Positions 38,500 to 51,357 of a DNA stretch of 64,000 nt are shown here, one piece after another. The stretch's first letter is position 1; each line of letters begins with the position of its first letter. The translations under genes were made by a program, and so were the position numbers. The notes under the pieces were generated by a model. It saw nothing but the letters and a program-made list of their open reading frames with translations. It was not told the DNA's origin and searched no databases. This DNA comes from Camarhynchus parvulus (taxonomy: Eukaryota > Chordata > Aves > Passeriformes > Thraupidae): contig NC_044585.1 of the NCBI RefSeq assembly GCF_901933205.1, positions 5,084,001-5,148,000 of the forward strand, written 5' to 3'.

Positions 38500-38770
38500 A
38501 ATGGCTCTAATTTTTTTTAATTGTTTTAATACTTATTAATAATTAATGCTATGGAATTATATGTAGAATTAATTAGAGGCTCATTGTGGGTGCAAAAGAA
38601 ATTTTATGAGATGTGCTATATTTATGTGTGGATGCTGCTGACAAGCAAAGATAAAGGCAAACCTATTTTTAGTGTTTGCAGAAGATAAAATTTGTCTTCG
38701 TACATAAATATATGTGCCTGTAAACATCATGCAGAGGGAATGGGTGCCTTTGGTTGCTCATCAGCATGAG
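38500..38770. promoter_or_regulatory. AT-rich candidate conserved element 1
   Basis: This dense AT-rich block contains several homeodomain cores: TTAATTG, TATTAATAATTAATGC and AGAATTAATTAGAGG. A less AT-rich stretch follows, with GATAAAGGC and ACAAGCAAAGATAAAGG. CpG dinucleotides are almost absent. It has the general look of long vertebrate conserved non-coding elements near developmental transcription-factor genes. That is inferred from texture and not tested by alignment. Confidence 0.3.
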
Positions 38771-39779
38771 CAGCAAGAGACCTTTCAGAACATCTTTGGG
38801 CTCCTTTAGAGCATCTGAGTTCCACCATCCAAAAGTAAAAATTACATCAAACTACTAACTGCCTTCCAAAATTTAATCAGCTATGCATTCACGCAATTTC
38901 AGTGTACAAGACTCTATTTTATTCTGAATTTCAATTCTGTATCTCAGAGTCCACTAGTCTTCCCATTTTTCATTAAGTACACAATTATAAAAAGTCTATT
39001 TTTGAAAATTCTCCATCCAAATGTCTTACAAAAATATGAAAATACAAATAAAACCACCAAGATTTCAATTGCAGCAAAAATAAAACATAAGCAAAAAGTA
39101 TTTCTTAAACCATCTTCCATCTTTTACTGTAATTGTTCTTCCAAACTATACTGATTTCTTTGTTTCTCATTATCACACAATGTTCCTAAGCAGGGTTTGT
39201 AAAGCTATGCATAAGATTTGAAAGGAAAAAGAGAATGTGAAGTGTGGATTTAAGTCAGCCAAAAGAGATATCTAAATAAATGCCCAGGAATTTTGTACAG
39301 AAAATAAAAAATATTTCAAACCTGCCCCAAATATCTATGCATTTTACACAACATTTATGCACATAGGATCCTATTTCAATGGTTTTCAGAGGCAGCAACA
39401 TCATCTGCATTTAGCAGTTAGCTGCCAGCAAAGAGCCATGATGGATTTGCAGTGTATATTTCTTTCCTATCTATTTCTGAACACTGCAAACATTGACGGT
39501 ACCTTTGAATTTGATTTCCTCTGTCACTGGCTTTTAAACTGAGAGAAAAAGGAATATGAGCCCTTCTCTCTTGTGTACTTTCATGATTTGAGATATATGG
39601 AGGCAGAGGGTCTGTTTAATGGGAAATTATTTCCTAGTATTTTCTGCCTTGCTTGGATTTCCTTTCTTTCTAGTATTTTTAGATCCCAAGATAAAAAACC
39701 CCTTGGTTTATTTGTGTTGTAAGACAATCCACCAAATAAAGCACGGATCACTGGGAGACTTTCTTCAATGAAAGGTCCA
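38771..39779. other. AT-rich non-coding DNA
   Basis: An AT-rich interval between the two candidate elements, with A-rich stretches around 39035-39080. No gene or repeat family recognised. Confidence 0.45.
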
Positions 39780-40180
39780 GTTTAACTGGTTCACTTTTAA
39801 TTTAATGAATGGCTCTTTCCCTCAGACAAGGAGAAACCGCCACAGACATTTACAAAGACACAAAGCCAACACTGGGCTGTTTTATGTTAGTGTCTTTTCT
39901 TAAAACATTTGTTTTTAACTTGAAATGTTCAAGGCAGAACTCGCAGATACAAATCCTTCCTCTAATAGAAACAAAAGTGTTTATATAGCCTACAGTAAAT
40001 AAACGCTAATTAAATGTATGCATCAACTAAATTCTTTTACATCATTTATTATTTGTTTCCAGGATGTAAGATAATGTTTGATGGAGACCTATAATTAAAT
40101 CTTTATCATATAGCAAGTGCCATTTTTCTTTTGAATATTACATAGGCTTTTCTTCTTTAGAAGGCTATCATGTCTGATAG
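39780..40180. promoter_or_regulatory. AT-rich candidate conserved element 2
   Basis: About 400 bases with few low-complexity runs, including CTAATTAAATGTATGC, TTTATATAGCC and ACCTATAATTAAATC. The sequence looks constrained: it is CpG-poor, lacks transposon debris and has spaced homeodomain and POU-like sites. No reading frame is convincing. As with the previous element, function is inferred from appearance only. Confidence 0.3.
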
Positions 40181-40735
40181 ATGCAGCTTCTTAACACCAA
40201 ATCTAGTACGTTCTGTCCTGTTTGGATGAATTTTGACATAAAACATAACCATTTCATACCATCAGTTGCTGCCCCTAGTGTAGTCCAATTGGTATTTACT
40301 GCATATTTCTACAAAATATTATTTCCTCTTTTCCTCCTCCTGCAAAGTTAAAATGCAAACAGTTCAGTGAATATAACAGAAAGCGAGAGGGAAACAGGGG
40401 GGGAAAAAAAAGAGAAAAATATAAAAATAAGCAGAAGAAACAAGAAACAGGCCATCTAATATAGTCCAGAATTTTTTTTCATTGTTTTTACAGAGGTTTA
40501 CAGTGAAAAAGGAAGGAAAAATTCATATTTTGTTTTCTGCCTTTCTAGTGGTTTGTGCTTGTTGTAGAAATAAAGTATTACAAATAGAAACCAGAGAGAG
40601 AGAAAGGGGGGGCGGGGGAAAGCTCGTTTAGTTTCCCTTTTTCATTTCCTTAGCTGGAATCCTGGTTTGGAACATCTGAAGACAAAAAAGATTTCAAAGT
40701 TGGATGTTTTGTTCTTGTTTAAAGAAGCCCTTAAA

Positions 40736-40900
40736 GCAGCCACGGTCCGGGGTTCGTGGTGTCACAGCGGCCCCTGGAGGCCGCGGGCCGGGGCACGGCG
40801 GCGTCTCGGCCCGGAGCTCCCAAACCATCGCAAATTGCTCACAAACGCTCTTCCCTTTTCCCCTTCAGCCTCCTTTAGCTGGGGTCTGACCTCGGCCGCT
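40736..40900. promoter_or_regulatory. Isolated CpG-rich spike
   Basis: Roughly 16 CpG dinucleotides in about 165 bases (for example GGCCGCGGGCCGGGGC and CACGGCGGCGTCTCGGCCCG). The surrounding several kilobases are AT-rich and nearly CpG-free. An acceptor-like sequence (CCCTTTTTCATTTCCTTAG) lies at about 40635-40653. A + strand frame of 82 codons crosses it (40667-40915) but is composition-driven. Possibilities are a small promoter CpG island for a non-coding transcript, a GC-rich first or internal exon, or an unmethylated regulatory element. Confidence 0.35.
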
Positions 40901-41871
40901 TCCCAAAGATTTTAATCTGCTACCTGTGGAACAAGCGAAGGTGGGAGCATGTATGGAGAACTGCCCGGAGTGAGTTAAAGTCTTCATGACCAAACTGCTT
41001 TGGCTCTGTCCTTCTAGCTTAACCCCTATAATTATAGGCTTCACATATGTTTTTTAAACTCTTATGTTTAACAGCACCATACTAAAGCAGAGAAAGTGCT
41101 CACCATATACAGCAAAGTCCATCATATTTGTATATGATCCGTTTTTAAAATGTACTGAATACAAACCTGGTAATCATACACAGATCTAAATACCTGTATT
41201 ACATGACTTCCAATTCCAGTTTGGGTTTGAAGTTGTGAAATTCAGTTACTTTTCTGAGAAATAAATATATCTAAAGTGGGGTAGACTATCATAATCCAGT
41301 TTGTTGCTTCATCAAGACACAATTCACTATGCAAAATATCTTGGAGGGCGCAGACCAGAAAATGAATCATTCTGGTTTTGAGACAAGAGTATCCATTGAT
41401 CCCAAGACTTTTGTTTATCTGATAAAAACTGCTATAGAGGCAGAAAGACTTCATTATAATGTTTTAACATTTAAACATGTGTAATCAACCACAAAATTGG
41501 GCCAATATATGCAAAATTTTTATTGTTATAAAATTTCAGTTATTGCCGTCACTGTTCTTCTTAATATTGTATAAACACTTCCTCCGCAAACCATTCTTTC
41601 AACAAAAATGGATAGAAGCTCACTGCAGCAGGAAATCTGACTGTTTAAGTTTTAGATTACTAGCACACATATTTGTTTTCAATGATAAAGAGAATATTGG
41701 GCTCAAGAATTCTTAATTGGACATTTCATGTTCATATCCATAACTTAGATACATCATGTGATTTTGATATTTCTGATAACTTTTTCCCCCCTCTGTATAT
41801 ACTTAAAGAAAATTTAAATACACATTAAACAAATCTAATTTTTTGGTATTTCAAAATGTTTACTTAAAGTA
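40901..41871. other. AT-rich non-coding DNA
   Basis: Unique-looking AT-rich sequence leading into the trinucleotide microsatellite. No gene, repeat family or RNA recognised. Confidence 0.5.

Positions 41872-41940
<69 letters not shown>
41872..41940 (+). repeat. (AAT)23 microsatellite
   Basis: Twenty-three perfect AAT units (69 bases), followed by one AAC and a further AAT. On the minus strand one frame reads as a leucine run, so an open frame of 63 codons there is an artefact of the repeat. A perfect array of this length is likely polymorphic. Confidence 0.98.
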
Positions 41941-41945
<5 letters not shown>

Positions 41946-41946
41946 T

Positions 41947-44260
41947 GTCTCCCAGTGGGAACCTGTACAAATATTGTACATCCTCAATATGATCCTGTTA
42001 TACAGGACTACTAAGTGCAAAGACATCTATTTGTGCTTACAGTGATGCTTTTAAAGAACCTGTAGAATTTAAAGAAGGTTTAATATTGAATCAGTGGAGG
42101 TGTCTGCCTCATATACTGCCCAAGGAGCTACAAATGTAACAAGATGTGCACATGTGAAAGTATTTCAAACTCTGTTAACGAAATCATGAAGTAGAAAAAA
42201 TTCCAGCTATGTCAGATAAAAATGACCATAACTTGTCACTCATGCAGTTACGAATTTACACCAGCTCCATTTTCCTTTCACACCAACCACAGAACAAGAA
42301 TCTCATCCTTCAGTTCTGACACAACCAAGACCTGCATTTCTTACTGCAGCGGCTCCTGGTTCCAACCTAAGCGTTGTTCTGGGAAGGACACAACAGATCT
42401 CACTCCTTCCATCTGACCTCCCAGCTTCCAAGCAAGTTCTGTACTTCCTAAACCCGCCAGGAGAAAAGAAACTGACTCAGTGGCTCTAAATCAAATAAAA
42501 GCAGACCACCACTGAACTTTAGAAATCATTAGTACAAACACCTTTAGTGGGTGTTTAATGAAAGATACTGCTCCACTGGGAAGACGAATTTTTTGGTCTC
42601 CAACAGTCATTTAAATATGAGATTGAAATTACAAACTAAAGTAACTGTACTTAAACACAGCTAGAAAATACAGGAGAGATTTTTCTGAGAAAATCACGGC
42701 AAATTCTTATTCTACCCCCCCAGTAGCCAGTGTTCTGCCTGGACAGATATATTACATTTGTATATAATACACCAGTCTGGGAAATATATTTGCCCCCTTT
42801 TTGAGGAAATTAAAGACAATTTTTTAGGTCTGTGACACAAACAACAAAAGCCAGGAAATGCAGTGTTAGGACTGACGTTGTGTTCTTACCTCTCTCATCA
42901 TTGTGCTTTTTCCTCACAATAGCATGAGGCAAGTGGGGAATATCAGTCTTAACTTACATTTCCTGGCTTCTTCCAGCTGCTGTCCAAAACCTTACAATTG
43001 TTTAGACAGAATTGAGTTCTTTTGTATTTCAAGTTTGTGTTGTGCATGCAGGAACACAAAATGCATCCAATAATGAAGTCAACTAAAAGACTGAATACAC
43101 AACTTTTTGCTGCGCTAAGAAAGAAAGATAAATCATAGTTTTATTTCTATGTTAGGAATTGGAAATAACTAACAGAAATAGCTACCAATGAAAAACAAAC
43201 TCTTTTCTCTCATTAATGCCGCAAGACTGTGTACTATTTAACATCACAAAGCATTTTAAACTACATTATTTACCAAGGACACCAATGTGATATAAAAAGA
43301 AGGCCTCAACCTCTAAAGATTTTTGTTTTAGAGTACAGTTGGTGAAACATCCAGGTATATTTGAAGCAAGTTGTCCAAAGGAAGACAAGCTACAAAGGGG
43401 AAAAAAGCAAGAAAAGAAAAAAGAAAAAGACAGTTTGAATGCTAACACTATTACTTAGTGCTTAATACTTCAATAATACTGAGTGATGAAAGACTGAACA
43501 TACAGGTTTTCTCCATGTTGATTCTCTGCAAGTTCTTTTGCATATCTTCTTCTGCAAAATGTTTAAACTTTAACTACATTTTAGCATTTGAAGCATGATA
43601 TATGTGCATGTAAAACTTCCAGTGTGTACACAGTTATCCATTAAAACAAGCTTTATGACACTCTCAGTTAATTTTTGCATTTTTAAGGTGCATGCAGAAA
43701 GTTGTGGGTTTTTTTTTTTAATGCATTTCGGTTGGATTTCGCTGAATGCGTTGTACACCTTGACATTTTAGGTCTTTAATGGGGGTTTTCTTAGTTACAA
43801 AAACTAAGTTCTTGAAAGAGAGGTTGAGAAGGGGGGAAATCCTTTTAGGAAAAAAGAGGGGGGCGGTATGGGTAAAAGGGCTTTATTTTCTAAAGCTCAA
43901 ATTCCAAAGGAGGAAGACGGGGAGAAATAGGAACTGAAACTAATTTACCTGCATTCCTTTGTCACTGCTTGGCCCTTGACTAGTAAATGATTCCTTTCAC
44001 TAGCCAATAAAACCAAATCAAAAGCAGGCTTAGGGAGCAGAGGGGGGAGGGGGGCAAGAGAGTAGATGAGAGAATCAACTTAAACTTTGACAAAAAAAAG
44101 AAAAAGGGAAGAAAGCAAACTCACTCCTCTTGCTTTCCAGAAGCTCTCAGGAGCTGTATGCCTGACTCCTTGTGCTAACTTCCCAGCATTAGCACAGCAC
44201 AAAGACATTCCCTACCTGCTTTCTTGCAGCACTAGCTAAGGTTGTTCCATTGTTCCCCAG
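41947..44260. other. Non-coding DNA with G-rich patches
   Basis: No gene recognised. It includes purine/G-rich runs at about 43840-43880 (GAGGGGGGCGGTATGGG) and 44037-44060 (GGGGGGAGGGGGGC), which can stack as G-rich structures without forming a clean four-run quadruplex motif. A 10-base T run lies near 43710. Confidence 0.45.
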
Positions 44261-44350
44261 GACAGATAGAGCTGCTTTTGTCTCCATGCCATGCTGGTCC
44301 CAGCCCAGCCAATTTAGGTACAGTGGGAGGCCTGTACAGCAGCTTCAGAG
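44261..44350 (+). other. Exon-like segment with strong splice signals
   Basis: A good acceptor (GTTCCATTGTTCCCCAG) precedes this 90-base segment and a near-consensus donor, AGAG|GTGAGTGG, follows it. One frame is open throughout and phase 1 at both ends (2 bases, 29 codons, 1 base), containing QIELLLSPCHAGPSP. No family was recognised. It is the best isolated acceptor-donor pair on the + strand, but no partner exon was identified, so a pseudo-exon or non-coding RNA exon is equally likely. Confidence 0.2.
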
Positions 44351-45087
44351 GTGAGTGGTATCCCAGAACGGGTTTGCTCAGCACTAACCTGATGCCTCAG
44401 CAGCGGATCTGCGAGACCTGGGAAATGTTCACTTCAAAGGAGGCACGTTCAGTTACATGACAGCAGCGCCAAGAGCTCTGAGGATGAGAGCCTGGGATTG
44501 TGGATGCTGTGCAAACATGTACCCTGGTATCTTCTCCCCTAGAGCACTTCACATTCTAGAAAAGCAAGACAGGGTTTCAGAGAAGGACACATAATGTACT
44601 GACAGGGTCAAATTTTCAAAAGTGCCCACATGCTTAAGGTATATTGAAGTCAGCTGAAAGATACTTTGAATTCCAATTTTAATTTTTACCCTATTAATTA
44701 TTTTTAATAAATGATTGGTGGGAAAAGAGGCAAGATAAGCTCCTCAAAACCAGAAAACAGAAAGTACGATATGGACATTCTTTGTTCTTGAAACCATTAC
44801 ATCATATTTTTAGCATCAAAGGGGTTTCCTCAGAGCTCAGTATATAGCTTTTTTCAGAACTAGATTTTGTTTTCTTCTTTCATGCCTCTCTTGACTAAAA
44901 AGAAGAGTTGATTAGAATGACAAGGAGGCAGTAAAGAGCATAATGAACAGAAAAGCCAAATAGATCTCTCAGTAACACGCACATATTCAAGTGGTTGTAG
45001 TGCTGCCAAATACAAGTCAGGACGTACAAGCATAAGTGGAAATAACTGCTTTAAGTTCTGTCAAGGTCAAGACCATTTAAAACTTTG

Positions 45088-45129
45088 TATTTTAATTTTA
45101 AGGCATTATATTTTAATTTTAGGGTGTTA
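45088..45129. repeat. 21-base tandem duplication
   Basis: Two adjacent 21-base copies, each starting TATTTTAATTTTA and differing at three positions in the second half. A simple local duplication with no evident function. Confidence 0.8.
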
Positions 45130-48100
45130 CAAGTCTGTGGAGAGAGGGTGCAGGGACTGGGTCAGACAGAAGCAGAGCCTACCAGCTGCTCCAGCACCCT
45201 ACATGTTTTGCTTCACCAACACTCACAAGAAGTCCTAAGGAGTGCAAACCCCACAAAGACGTGGATCAGCAGCAGAGAGGAAATTGGACCAGATCTTACC
45301 AAGATATCAGCCCTAAACACTGTCCATGACCCTGGGGTACCTCTACAGTAGAGGTTAAGATACAGTCACAGACAAATACTTACCTATTTAATTCCTGCCT
45401 AAATTAGTGGGTTGGGCCCAAATGACCTGTATTCATCTCCGTGGCAGAGGAAAACACCATCAGTGTATGCACAGCCACATAGTATTATTGTCTGTATCTG
45501 TAAAAGATATAGGCTCACCTTGGGGAACATGGATCAACTTCCTTCCCAGGAGAGAGGGAGAGCTTCCTCAGGAGACCATGACAGTTCTAGCTGGGGTCAA
45601 TCAGCAAAATCTTTTTAAACTTTCTACCTTAGGGAAAAGCTTCCTCAATAAATTCGGTCAGCATTCAAATAGCAGGTGAAGCAAGCATACTTTCCCTTTC
45701 AAATTTCAGGGGTAGGGAACAGTCAAGATTCCCACTGAGCAGTGTTTGGAATTTCATGCAGAGTGCAGGGTATTTATTCTAATTAGCAGTAAATATAACA
45801 CAAACAATAAAGAATTCTAAGAATTCAAAATTTCCCTTTCTATAGTACGCATATATATACACACACATTAGGTTTTACAGTCCTGCTTTCCCAGATACTC
45901 AAGCAAACAATCACAAATAGAGGTGTAGCCTTGAACAACTTGTTAAGATGTTTAATATGGGAAAAAGAGTACAGTAAGTATCAGTGTGACAGAAGATTTC
46001 AGGAGCTCTGGGTAAGATAAAATGAGAGCACTGTATCTGCAAAGGACCAATGCTCTGTAATAAAGGGTTCCATTTATAGTGATGAAGAAATAGAAAATTA
46101 AATTCCTTGTTGTAGCTTGAAGCTGCACCCAGGCAGGTGGACAAACTTTGTGGTGTGAACAAAGAATGAGATGTGGCGCACAAAGCACCCAAATATCAGA
46201 CAGGATAAAGGTTAGTGACATCAGTCACAATTACCAGAGGGTGTAAGATCTAACAGTGGCATAAAGCCCCAGAATCAGTACAGTGACACCTATGTGCAGA
46301 TTTATTCTAGAAATGACAGAGACATGTGCCAGCTCATACATTTTAATTCACTGGGTTTTCAAATGTGGACAGCAAAAACTCCAGACTGGTGACTAACTCA
46401 GTGAAATCCCATGGAAAGAAGGCTGCAAAAGAAAGTTATCACAGAAGAAAACCCATGGAACACGGGGTCACACTTCTTCCTGGTATCTCAGAAAAATACA
46501 TCACAGAAATTTCAGCTTCTGTTAGAAGACCTTGACCAGATTTATGCATATGTCAGATATTCAGACTCATATGGAAGAATGGTAATGGGCAATAAACATT
46601 ACTATTAAAAGCAAATTAAATCAGTAGGAATCTATGATGTCTGTAGCCTACCTGAGAAAAGGTGTTAGGAGCTTGGTTCAAATGAAAGTCACTAAGTGCA
46701 TGGCAGAACTGTGTCACGTAAATATGAACAGCTGAAGGAACTGCAGTCATGAAAATCCAATTGGAATGCTGGGAAAATCGTAGACATTTGCTCTAACTAA
46801 AGAAATTGTGAAAAGATAGACTACATAAGAAACAGGTAAAAAAAAAATCCCTTTTGAAAATAAATTACTATACACAGGAAAAGCATTGCCCAGACAACCA
46901 AATTCACTCCAGACTGAGACACAGTTCTATTAAGCATGGTAGGAATATATAAGAAATCCTGGCCCCGTCTTGAAGTATTTGCATTTGAGATGATGAAAGG
47001 AATTCATAAATGCTGAATAGTTGGGATGTTCTATGGTCTGTTTGCAGACAAACCATGAACAAAACCAGGGATGGAAAAAATTAAATTAATCAGGAGAAAA
47101 TATGTACTATTACTTACCCTAGCAGACCTCAACAAAGCCAAGGATTCAGTTGTTTTTTTTCAAAACACACAACTGATCAATGACAAATATTTTTAACAAT
47201 ATCAGTGTACAAACATGTATTTCTTTGTGCATTCTTGGACACTGACTTGGAAGGTGGAGTGAGTCAGTCATCAAGTGTAGCTGTAGGAACTTCAGCATAT
47301 TTAAGGCCTCTAATTTTTCCCACTGAATTCTGTAAAGATTTTAAGACTAGCAAATTACAATAATATTATGCTTTGTGAAATAATCTTCCTTGCTCTCCCT
47401 AATCTCTTTGTCTCCACAAAGTCTATAATTTAATGGAGCAGGATGCTTCAAAATATTGCCAAGGCCATTATCTCCAGTGGTATTAATAAACTTGCCTTCA
47501 AGACACGCCCATACTCACATTCCCACATGCACCCATTTCACATGGAAGGCACAGAGAATGCCTCAGCCCCTGCAGGCAATATTTCCGAGTGCTGTGAAAG
47601 AAGCAGTGCTAAAGCAGAAATAGGTAGGGCATGGCAAACACATGAAAAACCACTCTCATATCCACGAGAAAGCAGGCTGAGCAGCCCATTTGCCAAGCTC
47701 TAAGTTTCCTGGAGCAAACAAGTTGCAGGAAACTCCTCAAACAAGCCAGAGCTGGCCACACAAAAAGTGTAACCCCTCCCTTTGGTTGTTACGTTGATAA
47801 TGGGGCAATCCCTGGCCAGAGGGCTTGAGGAATAGGAAGGCAGGAATAGGAAATTTTAAGATCCAGTTCACGGAATCACATAGTGAAACACTGGCTACCA
47901 GAGCACAGAAAAATATGCATCCCCATCAACTTCCCCTGATCTAAAAGCATAAAATGGTACAGGGAGATCAAGTCTTCTCAAAGATGTATAGAACTGTTTT
48001 GTCAGTCACCCATAATTCGTCTAATAAATACATCAATGCACAGCAGGTTAATACAGGCACAGACACAGTCAGGGAGGCAAGCAGTGAGCACTTCCATCTG

Positions 48101-50205
48101 CACAGGTAACCAGTTGGTTTTCTTGGTTCCACGGAAACAGGTGATGAGGCTGGTCAGCCACAATCATACCTGCAGGAGGAAAACACCACTGATTTCTGCC
48201 ACACAGTTCTGCTCCAAGCTGCAGTGCAAGTTTTCATTCACTGAAAACAATACAGACACACACATCTCTTAGACCAACCTAGTACCAGTCATACCCTACT
48301 CTCTTCTAGATGCTTTAGGACAGTTTTGGCTTTAGCTAAGAGCAGGATGATTTGCAAACACTCAAGACATTGTAGCTTTTTTCCTCCTCTTTCTGCTGAT
48401 CAGGATTGTTCCCTTTGCTGGCTCTTAAAACATCTGCTAACTCACATCAGGACACTTCACCTCCTCTCCACACTTTCTACAGTGTCTGGTCTCTTGAAGC
48501 AATGCAAGAATTGTTAATCTTTATCCCCAACTTCTTTATCCCCAAACAGACCCTCTTTGCCACTGGGTAGAGCCCTGTGATATGGTGCAACAGCAGCAAA
48601 AGCAGTACGTGCATAGTTCTACACACACAGAGCACTGAATTTACTGGTGACAATGACCTCTCTGCCATTTCACACCTCTCTGCTTCCTACCTTTTTCCCC
48701 TGTATCCTTTAGCACCCCTATATCCATTCCACTTTTGCCTTCCCCACAAACAATATCCAAGATGGTACAATCAGTCCTTAAACCACCTGCCTGCTAAAAA
48801 CTACAGAAGAGTTGCAGATACTTTATTTTCTCTCAGGAGTTCACAAAAACCTCTCTGCGCAGGCACTAGAGACCTGGGCCAAAACATCATGTTAAAATAA
48901 CCAAGTTTCGGGTTTTAGTTTTCACCCAGAGAAGGAAGTACATTCCATGCTTTGCCATTTCCAGGCCTTTCTTTGAAAACCCTTTCTTTTCTTTAAATAA
49001 CAAGGGGTAGCAGTCAAGTGAAAGCAAGGGCTACTTGATCCATTGTTTGGCCCCCAGCCAGGTTCTGCTGGACCCGCTTTCCCTCTCAACCACCCATTTT
49101 TCTATCGGTCCTGTAATTTGGGGAGATTAAGATGTATAGCCTGTAAATTGGCTAAACTTTTCCAGGCTGCTTTAATGAGACTTCATATAATAGGGTTGGC
49201 TTTTTTTTTTTAATATTTTCCTTAACGTGACCCATATGGAAATAAAAAGATATATTTTTTAATGTATGCTAGATTACGGCCGACATTTTCCTCAAATTAA
49301 AATCCATGCTTCAGCAGCAGCATACATTTTCAATGATGTCAAATATATTTTTTCAGCCAACTGGCTGGGGTCACCCTTATAACTCAAAGTTTAAGTGTGC
49401 TGGATAATCAGTAGAACATGTGAGACTCTGTAGGGCACTGTGGCTGCCTCGGTGCCTGCCCAGGAGCACACAGGGCCTATTCTCCTCCAAGGCACTGAGG
49501 CAGGAGATATGGAATAAGAAAGGGAGAAAGCTCTGCCTCAGAATGGGCTGACAGCACATGGCTCACAGCAGGAACCATGTGGCTCCAGCCCAGGCTGGCA
49601 TCAAGCTCTTCTAGCAGAGATCTCCAGGACATGATCACTATGCTCAGCTATAGGCTAAGACTAAATTAACAGGCTGAGCTAAAACCACCAGCATTTCTCC
49701 ACTGACAGATGGGGTGTCCTTTGTTCAGAGATGCCATACAAGCCTTGTCAACCATTCCTGTTATCATTTTGTTGGGAATGACGCCCAGTGGGAGCAGCCA
49801 CAACCTAAACAAGGGCTGTTCTTAGCTTTGTTCATAACATTAACATTACAGAAGTACTTATTTACCTGATCTTCCCACCTTAAGAATAAAGTCAAATTAT
49901 TACCTATAGCAAATGTTTGGGCCAATTGACACTATGTTTTTAAACTTTGTTTTAAAGCAACTTGCACAGATTCCAACTCAGGCTGAATCAGAATTTAAAT
50001 AAATTTCATATCTGTAGAGGCTAAATTCAAACAACTTGGAGAAACATTTTCCAAATGCTAAAGCAAAAGAGAGAACTCTAACAATTTCCATGCAGAAGTT
50101 CAGTTTTCTAACAACTCTTTTAACTTACAAGTAGATGATAATGAATCCACAATTGTGTGGGGAACCACAAGAAACACTGGGCTTTCAGCTTTAAATGGGT
50201 TTTCC

Positions 50206-50225
50206 TTTTTTTTTTTTTTTTTTTT
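50206..50225 (+). repeat. T20 homopolymer
   Basis: Twenty consecutive T followed by ACAG. On the + strand this resembles a pyrimidine tract and acceptor; on the minus strand it is an A20 run. No retroposed sequence was recognised upstream of that A run, so it is treated as a simple repeat. Confidence 0.95.
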
Positions 50226-51357
50226 ACAGTTTGTGGTTAGAAATTGCATTGTCATGCAATTTAGTCCAAAATTCCCATTTCCATCAAAAGGATGTCCATT
50301 CAGATTTACAGAAAAATGTGCTTTAAGTAATTTCATAGATAGCACAGGTAGCAATAGCTTAGAATGGAAAACTGAAACCTGGCCTATACTTAAAAGTTGC
50401 ATAAGAATACTGGTATTGACGAGAGTTACTCCTGTAACCCTAATATGAATGAATTCAAAAATGGGCAAAAAACCCAAAAGCAAACAACCGAAGACAATTT
50501 TCTTCCAGGGCTTGCCTCGGGCATAAGGAAATCCTTATAAACTATGTAGGCAAATGGTTCTTTTAAAGCCGTGGCTCCGCACGGAAGATTCAGTGATACA
50601 ATTGTATCAGGGTATTTATGGCAGCAAATACTTTGTAGTTAATACATAAAAACCCACCAAAACTTCATTTACAGTGGAAATGACAGGTAATTAAGATACA
50701 AGGGATTATGTTACTTCAAATAAGATTCAAAAAGGTTACGGGATACAAGTATCAGGTTTTCCCCATAAATAAATTTGTTCAGTCACACTTGGTTTGCCCA
50801 ACCCCTCCGTCTTCCCATCATTGTTCTGCTCCTCTTCCGTTGAAAGATTCATCCTGTGAAATATTCGTTTTTAGCCCAGGGCTCACAGATAATAAGTGCC
50901 CTGAGGCCTTGCTCTATCACTGTACAATTCTAATGGGGTTTTACTAAACAACAACAAAGTTATCACTAAATAGCTGTACTAAGAACATATTTGTGACTGC
51001 GTATATTCAGATTTCCTGGAGAAACCAGTCTTGGCCTTACTGAATGGAGCCCAGCTGAGCCACCAAAGGCTCTGGAGAAATTTTATCCCATGATGCAGAG
51101 GACACAGTGGGAATTAAGGAGAAAATCATGTGACCCTAAAGGCATGGATCTGCTGAAAAAGAATAGAAGAGTTTTGATATAAACTGTCGATAGTCATAAG
51201 CAGAAACAAGCATAGTATTGGAAATGCAAACTAGGACACAACCAAACCTTCAGGGAGGTTGTCATTGAAATGAACATGAAATTGACTATTGATACTGAAA
51301 CAGACAACAAAGAGTTTCAAAGTCATTTGTAGTATTTCACAAACAATAACTACACAA

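Larger units (their letters stand above)
44351..51357. other. Unique non-coding DNA, 7 kb
   Basis: No gene recognised. It contains a 21-base tandem duplication (45088-45108 and 45109-45129, 18 of 21 identical), a short TATA/CACA low-complexity stretch near 45850, and a 20-base T run at 50206-50225 that ends in ACAG. An AT-rich block at about 49180-49370 includes ATTACGGCCGAC and several TATATTTTTT runs and resembles a conserved element. Open frames of up to 127 codons (50100-50483, minus) have no motif. Confidence 0.5.

Noticed and set aside
41835..42026. Leucine-run open frame
   Set aside because: An artefact of the AAT microsatellite on the opposite strand.
47868..47890. Possible CR1 antisense tail (CACGGAATCACATAGTG)
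   Set aside because: Only the first few bases resemble a CR1 end; the sequence that should follow is absent.
50206..50225. Poly(A) tail of a processed pseudogene on the minus strand
   Set aside because: No recognisable coding or RNA-derived sequence precedes the A run on the minus strand.
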